Below are positions 1 through 9,617 of a stretch of 64,000 nt of DNA, in pieces; the stretch's first letter is position 1; every line of letters begins with the position of its first letter. Position numbers and translations under genes: made by a program. The DNA comes from Flagellimonas beolgyonensis (GTDB lineage: Bacteria > Bacteroidota > Bacteroidia > Flavobacteriales > Flavobacteriaceae), in the NCBI RefSeq assembly GCF_003992615.1, contig NZ_RZMY01000006.1, forward strand, positions 372,001-436,000, given 5' to 3'. Below the pieces are notes generated by a model. That model saw only the letters and a list, made by a program, of their open reading frames with translations, ran no database searches and was not told the origin of the DNA.

Positions 1-433
1 TTAGGGCCAATGTATAGGTTTCTCCCTCCAAAGTGAAGGTGCCCTTGGCAATTCGATTGGCATACCTGCCCACCAATGCACCAAAAAATGGGTTGCCCTC
101 CACGTAGGATTCCAAATCTTCAAAACCAAGAACCACATCCTGGTATTGTCCATTCTTGTCGGGAGCGGTCCAACGAGTAATGATGCCGCCATAGGTAATC
201 ACGTCCACCTCCATGCCTTGGGCATTAATCAAGGTGAATTTTTCCACTATGGATCCATCGGGCATTTTCCCAAAAATGCTTTTGCTGAAAAAATTGCTGT
301 GTTGTTGGGTGTTTTCGGTTTCCATAAAAGATTCGGTCTCCCTTTTGTTTTGCTTACAAGCCAAAATTACCAGAGTCAGCAGCAAAACAAAGCAAAATAA
401 TTTTAGGTAAGAAATCCCATTGGGCTTTACCAT
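1..433 (-). CDS. galM: Aldose 1-epimerase (galactose mutarotase), 5' part
   Basis: The reverse strand reads open from an ATG at 433 to the window edge (144 codons), so the C-terminal part is missing. A short hydrophobic segment ends in LVILAC, a lipobox, so the protein is probably an exported lipoprotein. After it come TYGGIITRW, DVVLGFEDLESY and NPFFGALVGRYANRIAKG, which are the N-terminal landmarks of the galactose mutarotase family. The enzyme interconverts alpha and beta anomers of aldoses. A purine-rich GGAGAAGGG lies just before the ATG and supports this start. It is divergent from the HEPN-like gene, with about 130 bp between them. Family assignment is confident. Substrate preference cannot be seen. 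Confidence 0.85.
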   Translation of the reverse strand, partial: MVKPNGISYLKLFCFVLLLTLVILACKQNKRETESFMETENTQQHSNFFSKSIFGKMPDGSIVEKFTLINAQGMEVDVITYGGIITRWTAPDKNGQYQDVVLGFEDLESYVEGNPFFGALVGRYANRIAKGTFTLEGETYTLAL

Positions 434-562
434 TCCCTTCTCCACTTTGATTTTTAAATGCTTCCTGATAAATGTCATTAAATGAACATCTTAGTTTCAA
501 TAATTTTAAGAAAATTTCCTAACAATTCCATGGTTCCCAATTGTTAGACAAAATTTATTACA

Positions 563-934
563 ATGGACACCGATCAAATCAATACCAAGTTCGAGCAGGC
601 TGATCAATTTCTTGAGGCGGCCCAAAGTGAATTGAATCGACCAGCAGAAGATGTGGTACCATATATGGTATGCAGAAGTGCCCGAAAATCCATATCCCAT
701 TATTTAAAAGGGTTTCTATTAAAACACGGGAATAATTTCAACGAGGAAGATACCGTGGAAAACTTATTGGACAAATGCCGAACCATCAGCAGCACATTCC
801 ACAGTTTTGATTTGGGCCCCATCACATTTTCTAGGGACGATGAATACAGTGCAGAATACAGTCGTATGAAAAGCTGCATTGACCTGGCCTCCTATGCCAA
901 ACAACTGGCAGGAGTCCCAAACCAAAAATTTTGA
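563..934 (+). CDS. Small HEPN-domain-like protein
   Basis: A 123-residue, mostly helical protein without a signal peptide. Around residues 37-56 it carries a helix with R41-x4-H46 followed by YLKGFLLKHG, resembling the R-x(4-6)-H helix of HEPN domains. Those domains occur in toxin RNases and in helper proteins. No MNT nucleotidyltransferase partner is adjacent, so a toxin-antitoxin reading is not supported. The gene ends 42 bp before the pyruvate oxidoreductase gene on the same strand and may be cotranscribed with it. The HEPN assignment comes from motif shape only. Function unknown. Confidence 0.55.
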   Translation: MDTDQINTKFEQADQFLEAAQSELNRPAEDVVPYMVCRSARKSISHYLKGFLLKHGNNFNEEDTVENLLDKCRTISSTFHSFDLGPITFSRDDEYSAEYSRMKSCIDLASYAKQLAGVPNQKF

Positions 935-976
935 AAGCGTACCTCACTTATATACCACAACATTAATCCTCATATT

Positions 977-3900
977 ATGAGCCAGTCAGTCCTGCAGAAA
1001 ATTGGAATTCAAAAAGACGTAACAAAGAGCAAAGACAAAAAATCATCCAAATATAAATATCCCGGAAAACCGGTTGCGATGGACGGAAACACGGCCGCCA
1101 TTATGTGCGAACGTGAATCCACAGATGCGGCGGGGGCATTTCCCATTACCCCATCCACACAGATGGGTGAGTATTGGGCAGATGCGGCTGCCAAAGGCCA
1201 TTTGAACATTTCCGGAAAACCGCTGATTTTTATTGAACCCGAAGGGGAGCACGCCGCAGCAGCGGTCACGGCTGGTCTTTCCATGACAGGGTTGCGGGCT
1301 TCCAACTTCTCATCTGGGCAAGGTATTGCCTACATGCACGAATCCCTTTATGCCGCCGTGGGTAAACGCCTAACCTACGTCTTGAACATCGGAGCACGTG
1401 CCATGACCAAATCGACACTGAACGTACACGCGGGCCATGACGATTACCATGCCATTGATGACACCGGGTTTTTCCAAATGTTTGCAAAAAAGGCACAGCA
1501 TGTTGCCGACCTTAATATTATAGCACACCGCATTGCTGAACTGGCACTTACCCCCGGCATCATCGCGCAGGATGGGTTCTTGACCACACACTTGATCGAA
1601 TCCTTCCTTTTGCCCGAACGCGAATTGATCAAAGAATATTTGGGCAGACCGGACGATATCATCAAAACTCCTACTCCGGCCCAACGCATCATATACGGCG
1701 AGACACGTCGCCGAATTCCCGAATTGTGGGATGTGGACAACCCTGTGATGGCCGGCATTGTACAAAACCAGGATTCCTACATGCAGAGCGTTGCCGCCCA
1801 ACGTCCGTTCTTCTTCGATCACATCCAAGAGTTGACCGATCGCGCTTTTGATGAATATTTTGAGCTGACCGGAAGGAAATACCAACGAGTGATGACCTAT
1901 AAGGCCGATGACGCCGATTACCTGATTTTGGGTCAGGGAAGTTTGGTGCCCAGTGCCGAAGCCGTTGTTGACTATTTGCGTGAAACTCGCGGCATAAAAG
2001 TGGGTGTGGTGGACCTTGTCATGTTCCGCCCATTCCCATCCGATATGCTTGGTGAGATCTTGAAAGGCAAAAAAGCGGTCACCATTTTGGAACGTTTGGA
2101 CCAACCATTGGCCGTGGATTCTCCCATCACTCGAGAAGTCCGTTCTGTTTTGAACAAGTGTGTTGAAAATGGTAGGGACAAAAAAAATAAAGCCTATCCG
2201 GAATTGACCTCCTATTCCATTTCCGAAATGCCCGCCATTTATTCGGGATCCTTCGGAATGGGTAGCCGGGATTTGCAACCCGAGGGTATTATTGGGGCCA
2301 TAGAAAATATGTTGCCCGATGGCAAACACAAAAAACAGTTCTACCTCTCCATAGATTTTATTCGGGAAATCCCCCACTCCCCCAAACAAAAAGCCTATCA
2401 GGAGTCCATTCAAGAATCGTATCCCAAGGTAAAGGAATTGTCCGTCAGGGGTTCCGAAAACCCCAACCTGATGCCTAAAGATGCCATTACGGTCCGCTTC
2501 CACTCCATTGGCGGATGGGGCGCTATCACAACAGGTAAGAACCTTGCCATGACCTTGTATGAATTATTGGGCTATAACATTAAGGCCAACCCAAAATACG
2601 GTTCGGAGAAAAAAGGACAACCCACCACTTATTATTTGGCGGCTTCCGCTGAGCCCATTCGGATAAATTGCGAGTATTATTTTGTGGATGTAGTGCTTTC
2701 CCCCGACCCCAATGTATTTAAACACACCAATGCACTGGCCGGTTTGAAAAAGGGAGGAAACTTCATTATTCAAAGTGATAAACAAACACCTGACGAAGTT
2801 TGGGCCGATATTCCAGAACACTACCAAAAAATGATCATCAACAATGATATTCATGTGTTCTATATCGATGGCTTTAAAATTGCCCGTGAAGAGGCCACCG
2901 ACCCCGAATTGCAGTTACGTATGCAAGGCATTGCCTTCCAAGGGGCATTTTTCGCCGCCTCTCCTTTAATGGAAAAATCCGGTTTGTCCGATGAAAAATT
3001 ATTGAAGGCCATTGAAGACCAATTACAGCATAAGTTTGGATCGAAGGGCCAACGCGTGGTTGATGACAACATGCGCGTGGTCAAACGTGGCTTTGATGAA
3101 GTCCATGAAATTACCAACAAAGTTTTGGGTGCCGGACACAAGGCCAATGGCAGTGTAAAAGAAACCCTTCCCATTCCAAGGCTGATGAAAGAAATCCCAC
3201 AAAGTGAATCACAGCTCAGTGATATCCATCGTTTTTGGGAGCAGACCGGTAATTTCTACTTGCAAGGAATGGGCAACGACAACCTTACCGATCCATTTAT
3301 CGGTTTAAGTGTGATGCCCGCTGTAACCTCCGTGTTCCGAAACATGACCGGAATTCGGTTTGAACATCCCCAATGGATTCCAAACAATTGTACCGCGTGT
3401 GGAAATTGCTATACCATTTGTCCCGATACGGCCATTCCAGGATTGGTGAGTGAAGTATCCGATGTTTTCGACACCATCGTGAAACGTGTCAAAAACAACC
3501 ACGGTAAGGTGGAACATTTGCCCAAAGCAGTCCGTAAAATGGAAGGGCATGTTAGAAAATTGTTTGCTTCCTCCAAAAATGGAGCCACAGTAAATGACTT
3601 TATGCAACATGCCATAGATATGACCTTGGACGAACTGGGCAACAGCAAGGAAATGACCCAGGAATTTGATTGGTTCAAGGAAGAGTTGGGCGAATTCAAT
3701 TTTGCATTGACCCGGCCTTACTACGATCTGCACGAGAAAAAAGAAGCAAACAGTGGCGGATTATTCAGTATCACCATCAATCCGAACACTTGTAAGGGAT
3801 GTATGGAATGTGTAGACGTTTGTAACGATGATGCATTGATCAAAATACCACAGACCGAAGGATCTATTGCCAAACTGAACAAAGAATGGGATTTCTGGTT

Positions 3901-5941
3901 GGACTTGCCCAATACCCCACAAAAATTCAATCGCATCGATGACCTTGAAGAAAAAATAGGTCCGCTGGAAACCATCCTGTTGAACAAAGATGCCTACTTG
4001 AATTTTGCCAGTGGCGATGGTGCCTGTTTGGGTTGTTCCGAAAAATCCGTGGTGCATATTTTTACTGCTACCGTGGAATCCCTTATGCAACCACGCATAG
4101 AAAAACATATGGCCTACTTGGAAGAGTTGACCGACAAACTGGAAAAACACATCCAAGGAAAATTGATGGAGCGTGTGAACTTGGCCGATTCGGATACCAT
4201 GGCCAAAATCGTTTCCGAAATGCAAAATTCGGATTTGACCATGTCGGAAATCACCCGAAGACTGGAATCTGAACATGGAGGCGAACCCATTGATCAAGAA
4301 TGGTTGCGCAACGTGACCCAACTACTGGCTCAATTGAACAGATTGAAATGGAAATACACCAATGGCACCACCGGAAAGGGTCGTTCCAACATGGGTATTC
4401 TCAATTCAACAGGTTGTTCCTCTGTTTGGGGCAGTACCTGGCCGTTCAACCCCTATCCCTTCCCTTGGGCCAACCATTTGTTCCAAGATTCACCTTCCAT
4501 GGCGATGGGTGTATTTGAAGGACATATGGCCAAAATGGCCGATGGTTTTAGAACCATCCGTAAGGCGGAATTGGAACTGGCAGGCAAATACAATCCATCG
4601 GAACATGACGATTTCTTCACCTATTTTACTTGGAAACAATTTACGGATGAAGAATGGTTACTCTGTCCTCCCGTGGTAACCTTGGGCGGTGATGGTGCCA
4701 TGTACGATATCGGCTTCCAAAACCTATCCCGTATGATGGCTTCGGGCAAACCGATCAAAGTCATCATTTTGGATACCCAGGTGTATTCCAATACGGGTGG
4801 ACAAGCCTGTACATCCGGATTTATCGGTCAAGTTTCCGATATGGCCCAATACGGCAAGGTGTGGAAAGGCAAAAGCGAGCCTCGAAAAGAAATAGGTCTT
4901 ATTGCCATGGCACACCGAAACACCTATGTGATGCAGGCCACCTTGGCGAACACCAGCCAAATGATCGAAGGATTCATCGACGGATTGATGACCAAGCGAC
5001 CTGCATTGTTCAACCTATACACCACTTGTCAACCCGAACATGGTGTAGCTGACGATAAAGGGGCCAACCAAGCCAAATTGGCGGTCGAATCCAGGGCCTA
5101 TCCCCTTTTCAGATACAATCCCGACAATGGTATAAAAGCACGTGAAGCATTTGATCTATCAGGAAACCCTGCCATAGACCAAATCTGGCCCACTTATGAT
5201 TTGAAATATTTGGAGTACGGCCAGGAACGCACCATGCAATTGCCGATGACCTTTGCGGACTTTGCGTTGACAGAAGCACGATTCAGAAAACACTTCAGAA
5301 AAGTGCCTCGCAGCGCTTGGAATGATAATATGATGCCTTTGGTGGACTTTTTGGAGTTGGATGAAAACGGACGTGAAGGCAAGTTCCCCTACATCTGGGC
5401 TGTGGACAGAAGTCAGAAACTCAGCCGGGTTTTGGTGGCCAAACCCATAGTGGAATCCTGTGAGGAACGCAGGGATTTCTGGTTGATGCTGCGAGACATT
5501 GCAGGAGCCGAACCCGAAAAACAAGAAGAAGAAAACCTCGAAGAAAAAATACGGACCGAGGTGGTCAGTAATATCGCCCAAGGATTGATACAATTGGCAG
5601 GAGGCAATGGCAACGGCTTATTGAAAATGGCATTGTCCCAACCAGCCAAGACCGAAGACGTGGACGTTGCTGAAAAACCATCGAATGGGGAATATATGGC
5701 ACCGTGGTTGGAAACCGATGAATGCAGCTCTTGTGATGAGTGCATTAAACTCAACGCAAACATTTTTGCATACAACGAAAACAATAAGGCCTATATCAAA
5801 AATCCGAAGGCCGGACCTTATGAGGACTTGGTAAAAGCCGCGGAAAAATGTACAGCTGGGGTTATTCATCCAGGATTACCGGCCGAACGTTCTGCAAAAG
5901 ATATTGAGAAATGGATAAGTCGAGCTGAAAAGTATAATTGA
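977..5941 (+). CDS. nifJ: Pyruvate:ferredoxin (flavodoxin) oxidoreductase, extended single-chain form
   Basis: Thiamine-diphosphate enzyme oxidising pyruvate and CoA to acetyl-CoA and CO2 with reduction of ferredoxin. Domains in order: N-terminal pyruvate oxidoreductase core (from about residue 29, AAIMCERESTDAAGAFPITP); gamma domain starting near 505 (VRFHSIGGWGAITTGKN); two 4Fe-4S motifs (C805/808/811/815 and C939/942/945/949); TPP domain from about 1015 with C1017 and C1020, GDGAMYDIG near 1238 and SNTGGQ near 1268. Single-chain enzymes of this family are usually about 1170-1200 residues. This one has 1654, with helical insertions between the iron-sulfur motifs and early in the TPP domain, plus a C-terminal ferredoxin-like domain (C1583/1586/1589 and C1625). 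rnfC starts 15 bp downstream. Confidence 0.95.
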   Translation: MSQSVLQKIGIQKDVTKSKDKKSSKYKYPGKPVAMDGNTAAIMCERESTDAAGAFPITPSTQMGEYWADAAAKGHLNISGKPLIFIEPEGEHAAAAVTAGLSMTGLRASNFSSGQGIAYMHESLYAAVGKRLTYVLNIGARAMTKSTLNVHAGHDDYHAIDDTGFFQMFAKKAQHVADLNIIAHRIAELALTPGIIAQDGFLTTHLIESFLLPERELIKEYLGRPDDIIKTPTPAQRIIYGETRRRIPELWDVDNPVMAGIVQNQDSYMQSVAAQRPFFFDHIQELTDRAFDEYFELTGRKYQRVMTYKADDADYLILGQGSLVPSAEAVVDYLRETRGIKVGVVDLVMFRPFPSDMLGEILKGKKAVTILERLDQPLAVDSPITREVRSVLNKCVENGRDKKNKAYPELTSYSISEMPAIYSGSFGMGSRDLQPEGIIGAIENMLPDGKHKKQFYLSIDFIREIPHSPKQKAYQESIQESYPKVKELSVRGSENPNLMPKDAITVRFHSIGGWGAITTGKNLAMTLYELLGYNIKANPKYGSEKKGQPTTYYLAASAEPIRINCEYYFVDVVLSPDPNVFKHTNALAGLKKGGNFIIQSDKQTPDEVWADIPEHYQKMIINNDIHVFYIDGFKIAREEATDPELQLRMQGIAFQGAFFAASPLMEKSGLSDEKLLKAIEDQLQHKFGSKGQRVVDDNMRVVKRGFDEVHEITNKVLGAGHKANGSVKETLPIPRLMKEIPQSESQLSDIHRFWEQTGNFYLQGMGNDNLTDPFIGLSVMPAVTSVFRNMTGIRFEHPQWIPNNCTACGNCYTICPDTAIPGLVSEVSDVFDTIVKRVKNNHGKVEHLPKAVRKMEGHVRKLFASSKNGATVNDFMQHAIDMTLDELGNSKEMTQEFDWFKEELGEFNFALTRPYYDLHEKKEANSGGLFSITINPNTCKGCMECVDVCNDDALIKIPQTEGSIAKLNKEWDFWLDLPNTPQKFNRIDDLEEKIGPLETILLNKDAYLNFASGDGACLGCSEKSVVHIFTATVESLMQPRIEKHMAYLEELTDKLEKHIQGKLMERVNLADSDTMAKIVSEMQNSDLTMSEITRRLESEHGGEPIDQEWLRNVTQLLAQLNRLKWKYTNGTTGKGRSNMGILNSTGCSSVWGSTWPFNPYPFPWANHLFQDSPSMAMGVFEGHMAKMADGFRTIRKAELELAGKYNPSEHDDFFTYFTWKQFTDEEWLLCPPVVTLGGDGAMYDIGFQNLSRMMASGKPIKVIILDTQVYSNTGGQACTSGFIGQVSDMAQYGKVWKGKSEPRKEIGLIAMAHRNTYVMQATLANTSQMIEGFIDGLMTKRPALFNLYTTCQPEHGVADDKGANQAKLAVESRAYPLFRYNPDNGIKAREAFDLSGNPAIDQIWPTYDLKYLEYGQERTMQLPMTFADFALTEARFRKHFRKVPRSAWNDNMMPLVDFLELDENGREGKFPYIWAVDRSQKLSRVLVAKPIVESCEERRDFWLMLRDIAGAEPEKQEEENLEEKIRTEVVSNIAQGLIQLAGGNGNGLLKMALSQPAKTEDVDVAEKPSNGEYMAPWLETDECSSCDECIKLNANIFAYNENNKAYIKNPKAGPYEDLVKAAEKCTAGVIHPGLPAERSAKDIEKWISRAEKYN

Positions 5942-5956
5942 TATACCTATAGCATA

Positions 5957-7315
5957 ATGGCGCTTTTCAATCTTCATAAGAACACGTTCAAGCACGGAAT
6001 ACATCCTCCCGAAAGTAAGGACGAAACAAGTGGACTGCCCATAAGACAGTTTGCTTTTGCTCCAGTCATTATTTTACCGATGGCCCAGCATATTGGTGCT
6101 CCTTCGGAAATAGTGGTAAGGGAGGGTCAGGAAGTGCAGCGGGGCCAATTATTGGCCAAGGCCAATGGCTTTGTGTCAGTTCCCCTGCATGCCCCTGTTT
6201 CGGGAAAAGTGCGGAAAATTGCCAATGTTCCGACGATATCGGGTAAGATGTCAACCGGTATTTATCTGGAAGCTTTTCCTTTTTCAACCCAAGAAGTATT
6301 GGAAGGAAATCCGATAGATCCAGATACGGCCACACCCGAAGAAATTTTGCAAGGCATCCAGGATGCCGGAATTGTAGGGTTGGGTGGTGCCGCCTTTCCG
6401 ACCCATGTCAAATTGAAAATTCCGGAAGGGAAAACATGCGAAACCCTGATCATCAACGGTGTGGAATGTGAGCCCTATCTAACCACGGACCACCGGGTTA
6501 TGCTTGAGCAGGAAGCCGACATTTTTATGGGTATCAAATACTTGTTGAAAGTGACGGGAGCGGAAAGGGCTATTATCGGTATTGAGGCCAACAAGCAAGA
6601 TGCCGCCGATCATTTGACGAAACATCTCCCCAAGGATTTGCCCGTTACGGTGCAGGTGCTACCGGTAAAATATCCGCAAGGGGCCGAAAAAATGTTGATC
6701 ACCTCCATTCTGGGAACAGAAATCCCTTCGGGCAAACTGCCCATAGAAGTGGGAGCTGTGGTGGTCAATGTGGCCACCACGGCTGAAATAGGTCGATTGT
6801 TGCCCCATGGTCGCGGTATTCAGGAACGTGTGATTACCATTACTGGACCCGGGGTAAAAAAGAAGGGCAACTATCTGATTCCTGTAGGAACGCCTTTGCG
6901 ATTTGTTTTGGAACAAGTAGGTGTTGATGAGGAAATCAGTGAGGTGTATATGGGTGGCCCGATGATGGGGATGGCCGTTTCCAATTTGGACATTTCCATC
7001 GTGAAGGGTACCTCCGGTATTTTGGTATTCACCAAAAAAGAGGTCAACCGACCAACCACCATTTACCCCTGCATCAAATGTGGTGCTTGTGTAGATGCCT
7101 GTCCCATTTTATTGAATCCTTCAAAACTGGGGATTTTGGCAAAATTTGAGGCGTATGACGAAATGGTATCGGATTTTAACCTCATGGATTGCTTTGAATG
7201 TGGTTCCTGCACCTATGTCTGTCCGTCCCACATTCCATTGGTACAGTATTTCAGACAGGCAAAACGGATAGTTCGAAAACGGGAAGCCGAAAAAAAAGAG
7301 AAAGCCCATGCTTAA
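5957..7315 (+). CDS. rnfC: Rnf electron transport complex subunit C
   Basis: Peripheral subunit of the ion-translocating ferredoxin:NAD+ oxidoreductase, expected to bind NADH, FMN and two 4Fe-4S clusters. The 452-residue protein begins with the family's HPPESK segment, has the GLGGAAFPTHVKL glycine-rich part near residue 140, and carries two clusters near the C terminus: C372/375/378/382 (CIKCGACVDACP) and C412/415/418/422 (CFECGSCTYVCP). It starts 15 bp after nifJ and its 3' end overlaps rnfD by 8 bp. It lacks the long Ala/Lys-rich C-terminal tail of many gammaproteobacterial RnfC proteins. Confidence 0.95.
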   Translation: MALFNLHKNTFKHGIHPPESKDETSGLPIRQFAFAPVIILPMAQHIGAPSEIVVREGQEVQRGQLLAKANGFVSVPLHAPVSGKVRKIANVPTISGKMSTGIYLEAFPFSTQEVLEGNPIDPDTATPEEILQGIQDAGIVGLGGAAFPTHVKLKIPEGKTCETLIINGVECEPYLTTDHRVMLEQEADIFMGIKYLLKVTGAERAIIGIEANKQDAADHLTKHLPKDLPVTVQVLPVKYPQGAEKMLITSILGTEIPSGKLPIEVGAVVVNVATTAEIGRLLPHGRGIQERVITITGPGVKKKGNYLIPVGTPLRFVLEQVGVDEEISEVYMGGPMMGMAVSNLDISIVKGTSGILVFTKKEVNRPTTIYPCIKCGACVDACPILLNPSKLGILAKFEAYDEMVSDFNLMDCFECGSCTYVCPSHIPLVQYFRQAKRIVRKREAEKKEKAHA

Positions 7316-8327
7316 AAAAACCTTGGATATCAGCACATCGCCACACATCTTTAAAGGGCGAAGCACAAACCAAATCATGAAAAATGTGGTTTGGGCCTTG
7401 TTACCCGTAGTGTTTTTCTCTGTGTATTCCTTTGGAATAAACGCCTTGTTGGTCATTGCCACAGCAACGTTCGCCAGTGTTTTGACCGAACATGTGTTGT
7501 GCAAAATTTCCAAAAAAGAGACCACTGTTGGCGATTATTCAGCAGTTATCACCGGGATTTTATTGGGACTCACTTTGCCTCCAAGTTTTCCCTTGTGGAT
7601 GGCTTTTATTGGCGGTGTAATTGGCATAGCATTGGGTAAGTATATCTTCGGTGGATTGGGCTATAATGTGTTCAATCCGGCCTTGGTTGCTAGGGCTGTT
7701 TTGCAAGCTGCCTTTCCCGTGGCTATTACCACTTGGCATCCCGCCTTTCTGCCCGATCGATTTTCATCCGTTGCCAGTTCGATATTGACTTTACCCTTCA
7801 TGGAACCGAAATTTGATGCCATTTCCGGTGCAACCCCGTTAGCGGCCTTTAAGTTTGATGGCATCACTACTTCAACAGCAGAATTGGCCTTTGGCCAAAT
7901 CAGTGGCTCCGCTGGTGAAACCAGTGCAGTGATCATCATCTTGGGCGGTCTGTACCTGATTGCCAGAAACATGATGAACTGGCGGATTCCAGTAGCTGTA
8001 TTGACCAGCGCCTTTGTGTTGAGTGGCATCCTTTATCTGATCAACAGTGAAGTCTATCCCTCCCCTTGGTTCATGTTGTTTTCCGGGGGTCTGATGCTGG
8101 GGGCCGTCTTTATGGCAACTGATATGGTCTCGTCTCCAATTACGCCGATCGGTCTATGGATCTATGGTGGCATCATAGGCATTTTGACCATTGTAATCCG
8201 GGTTTGGGGCGGTTTATCGGAAGGGGTCATGTACTCCATCCTTTTGACAAATGCCATATCACCGCATATTGATTCGGTCATAAAAAATCGGGTTTATGGA
8301 ACCCAACAAAAAATGAAAGCCGCATGA
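7308..8327 (+). CDS. rnfD: Rnf electron transport complex subunit D
   Basis: Integral membrane subunit (339 residues, many hydrophobic helices) of the NqrB/RnfD family. It contains SGATPL at residues 173-178; by family knowledge the Thr of SGAT (T176) carries a phosphoester-linked FMN. Other landmarks are GLTLPPSFPLWMAFIGG and GGLGYNVFNPALVARA. It overlaps rnfC by 8 bp and rnfG by 4 bp, so translational coupling is likely. Confidence 0.95.
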   Translation: MLKKTLDISTSPHIFKGRSTNQIMKNVVWALLPVVFFSVYSFGINALLVIATATFASVLTEHVLCKISKKETTVGDYSAVITGILLGLTLPPSFPLWMAFIGGVIGIALGKYIFGGLGYNVFNPALVARAVLQAAFPVAITTWHPAFLPDRFSSVASSILTLPFMEPKFDAISGATPLAAFKFDGITTSTAELAFGQISGSAGETSAVIIILGGLYLIARNMMNWRIPVAVLTSAFVLSGILYLINSEVYPSPWFMLFSGGLMLGAVFMATDMVSSPITPIGLWIYGGIIGILTIVIRVWGGLSEGVMYSILLTNAISPHIDSVIKNRVYGTQQKMKAA

Positions 8328-9007
8328 GTGAAGCTTCCAACATAAAAATGCAAAACCCTGCGAACAGTAAAAAAATGCTGCTGGCCATGGTCGGGATTGG
8401 TGTCATCAGCGCTTTTCTAATCGTGATGTCATTTGAGTTGACGTTGCCCCGGGTAACGCGATTAAAAGCCGAGGCCTTGGAAAAAGCCATTTTTGAAGTA
8501 CTTCCAGGAACGGTCAACACCCAGGCTTTTGGTGTGGCTGCCGATGGAAAACTCTTCGAAATTCAAGAAGGTGACAAACCCGAAACCACCCTTTATGCTG
8601 GCCATGATTCCGATGGAAAATTGGTGGGATATGCCGTGGAAGCATCCGGTCAAGGTTATGCTGACCTCATCCGGGTTTTGTACGGATACGATCCTGCTAA
8701 ACAAACCATTATAGGATTTCAGGTGTTGGAAAGCAAGGAAACCCCAGGACTTGGTGATAAAATCGCAAAGGACGAACAGTTTCAAAACAATTTTAAGGCA
8801 TTGGACGTGCGTATTTCTAAAGACGGCCAGCTTCGGAACAAAATAATAACCGTGAAGCAAGGCCAAAAACAAAATGATTGGGAGATCGATGGCATAACAG
8901 GAGCCACCATTTCTTCCCGGGCTGTAGGGAATATCCTGGGCGAAAGCACATCAAATGTTGTTCCTGTGCTATACGAAAACTATAAAAAGGAAAGCAATGA
9001 GCAATGA
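8324..9007 (+). CDS. rnfG: Rnf electron transport complex subunit G
   Basis: FMN-binding subunit (227 residues) with one N-terminal membrane helix (about 18-36) and a periplasmic FMN-binding domain. ITGATISS at 191-198 contains the TGAT motif in which T195 is the expected flavinylation site. No ApbE flavin transferase gene is present in this window, so flavinylation must depend on a gene elsewhere. GYGYDP-like and ESKETPGLGDKI segments match the family. Overlaps rnfD by 4 bp and rnfE by 11 bp. Confidence 0.94.
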   Translation: MSEASNIKMQNPANSKKMLLAMVGIGVISAFLIVMSFELTLPRVTRLKAEALEKAIFEVLPGTVNTQAFGVAADGKLFEIQEGDKPETTLYAGHDSDGKLVGYAVEASGQGYADLIRVLYGYDPAKQTIIGFQVLESKETPGLGDKIAKDEQFQNNFKALDVRISKDGQLRNKIITVKQGQKQNDWEIDGITGATISSRAVGNILGESTSNVVPVLYENYKKESNEQ

Positions 9008-9617
9008 AAAACAAAAAGTGACCTCCACCGATGAGTTCATCAAAGGACTCTGGCGCGACAATCCTGTATTTGTACAGGTATTGGGCATGTGCCCAACCTT
9101 GGCGGTCACCAATACAGCCGAAAATGCCCTCGCCATGGGTTTGGCCACTGCTTTTGTTTTGTTGATGTCGAACATTTTGGTTTCCCTGTTACGAAATTTT
9201 GTGCCCAAACAAGTTCGGATCGCCTCCTACATACTCATCATTGCCACTTTTGTTACGGTAACCGATTATGCCATACAGGCCATCAGTGTGGAGCTGCACA
9301 AAAGCTTGGGTGCCTTTATTTCCCTTATCGTGGTCAACTGTTTGATTTTGAGCAGGGCCGAAGCATTTGCTTCGAAAAATTCAGTTGGCAGATCTATTTT
9401 GGATGCTTTGGGCATGGGTTTGGGGTTCACATTCGCACTTTTTTGTCTCGGGGCCGTCCGGGAAATACTCGGCAATGGCTCAATTTTCGACATGTCCATT
9501 TTCCCAGAAGGCTATCAAAGTTGGATAGTGATGATATTGCCCGCCGGTGGATTTTTCACCTTGGCAGCTTGGTTGTTGGTCATAAATAAGGTACAAACAA
9601 AAAAAGCCAAATCATGA
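8997..9617 (+). CDS. rnfE: Rnf electron transport complex subunit E
   Basis: Integral membrane subunit of the NqrD/RnfE family, 206 residues. The start chosen is the ATG at 8997 (MSNEKQKV), inside the last codons of rnfG; longer in-frame extensions would overlap rnfG further and add a non-family N terminus. LWRDNPVFVQVLGMCPTLAVTNTAENALAMG is the family's first-helix region and holds a conserved Cys; a second Cys-containing segment VVNCLILSRAEAFAS follows. RnfA and RnfE are homologous and insert in opposite orientation in the membrane. Overlaps rnfA by 4 bp. Confidence 0.94.
   Translation: MSNEKQKVTSTDEFIKGLWRDNPVFVQVLGMCPTLAVTNTAENALAMGLATAFVLLMSNILVSLLRNFVPKQVRIASYILIIATFVTVTDYAIQAISVELHKSLGAFISLIVVNCLILSRAEAFASKNSVGRSILDALGMGLGFTFALFCLGAVREILGNGSIFDMSIFPEGYQSWIVMILPAGGFFTLAAWLLVINKVQTKKAKS

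Noticed and set aside
1370-2503. 377-codon open frame on the minus strand opposite nifJ
   Set aside because: It is antisense to clear, conserved pyruvate oxidoreductase sequence, and its translation shows no domain character.
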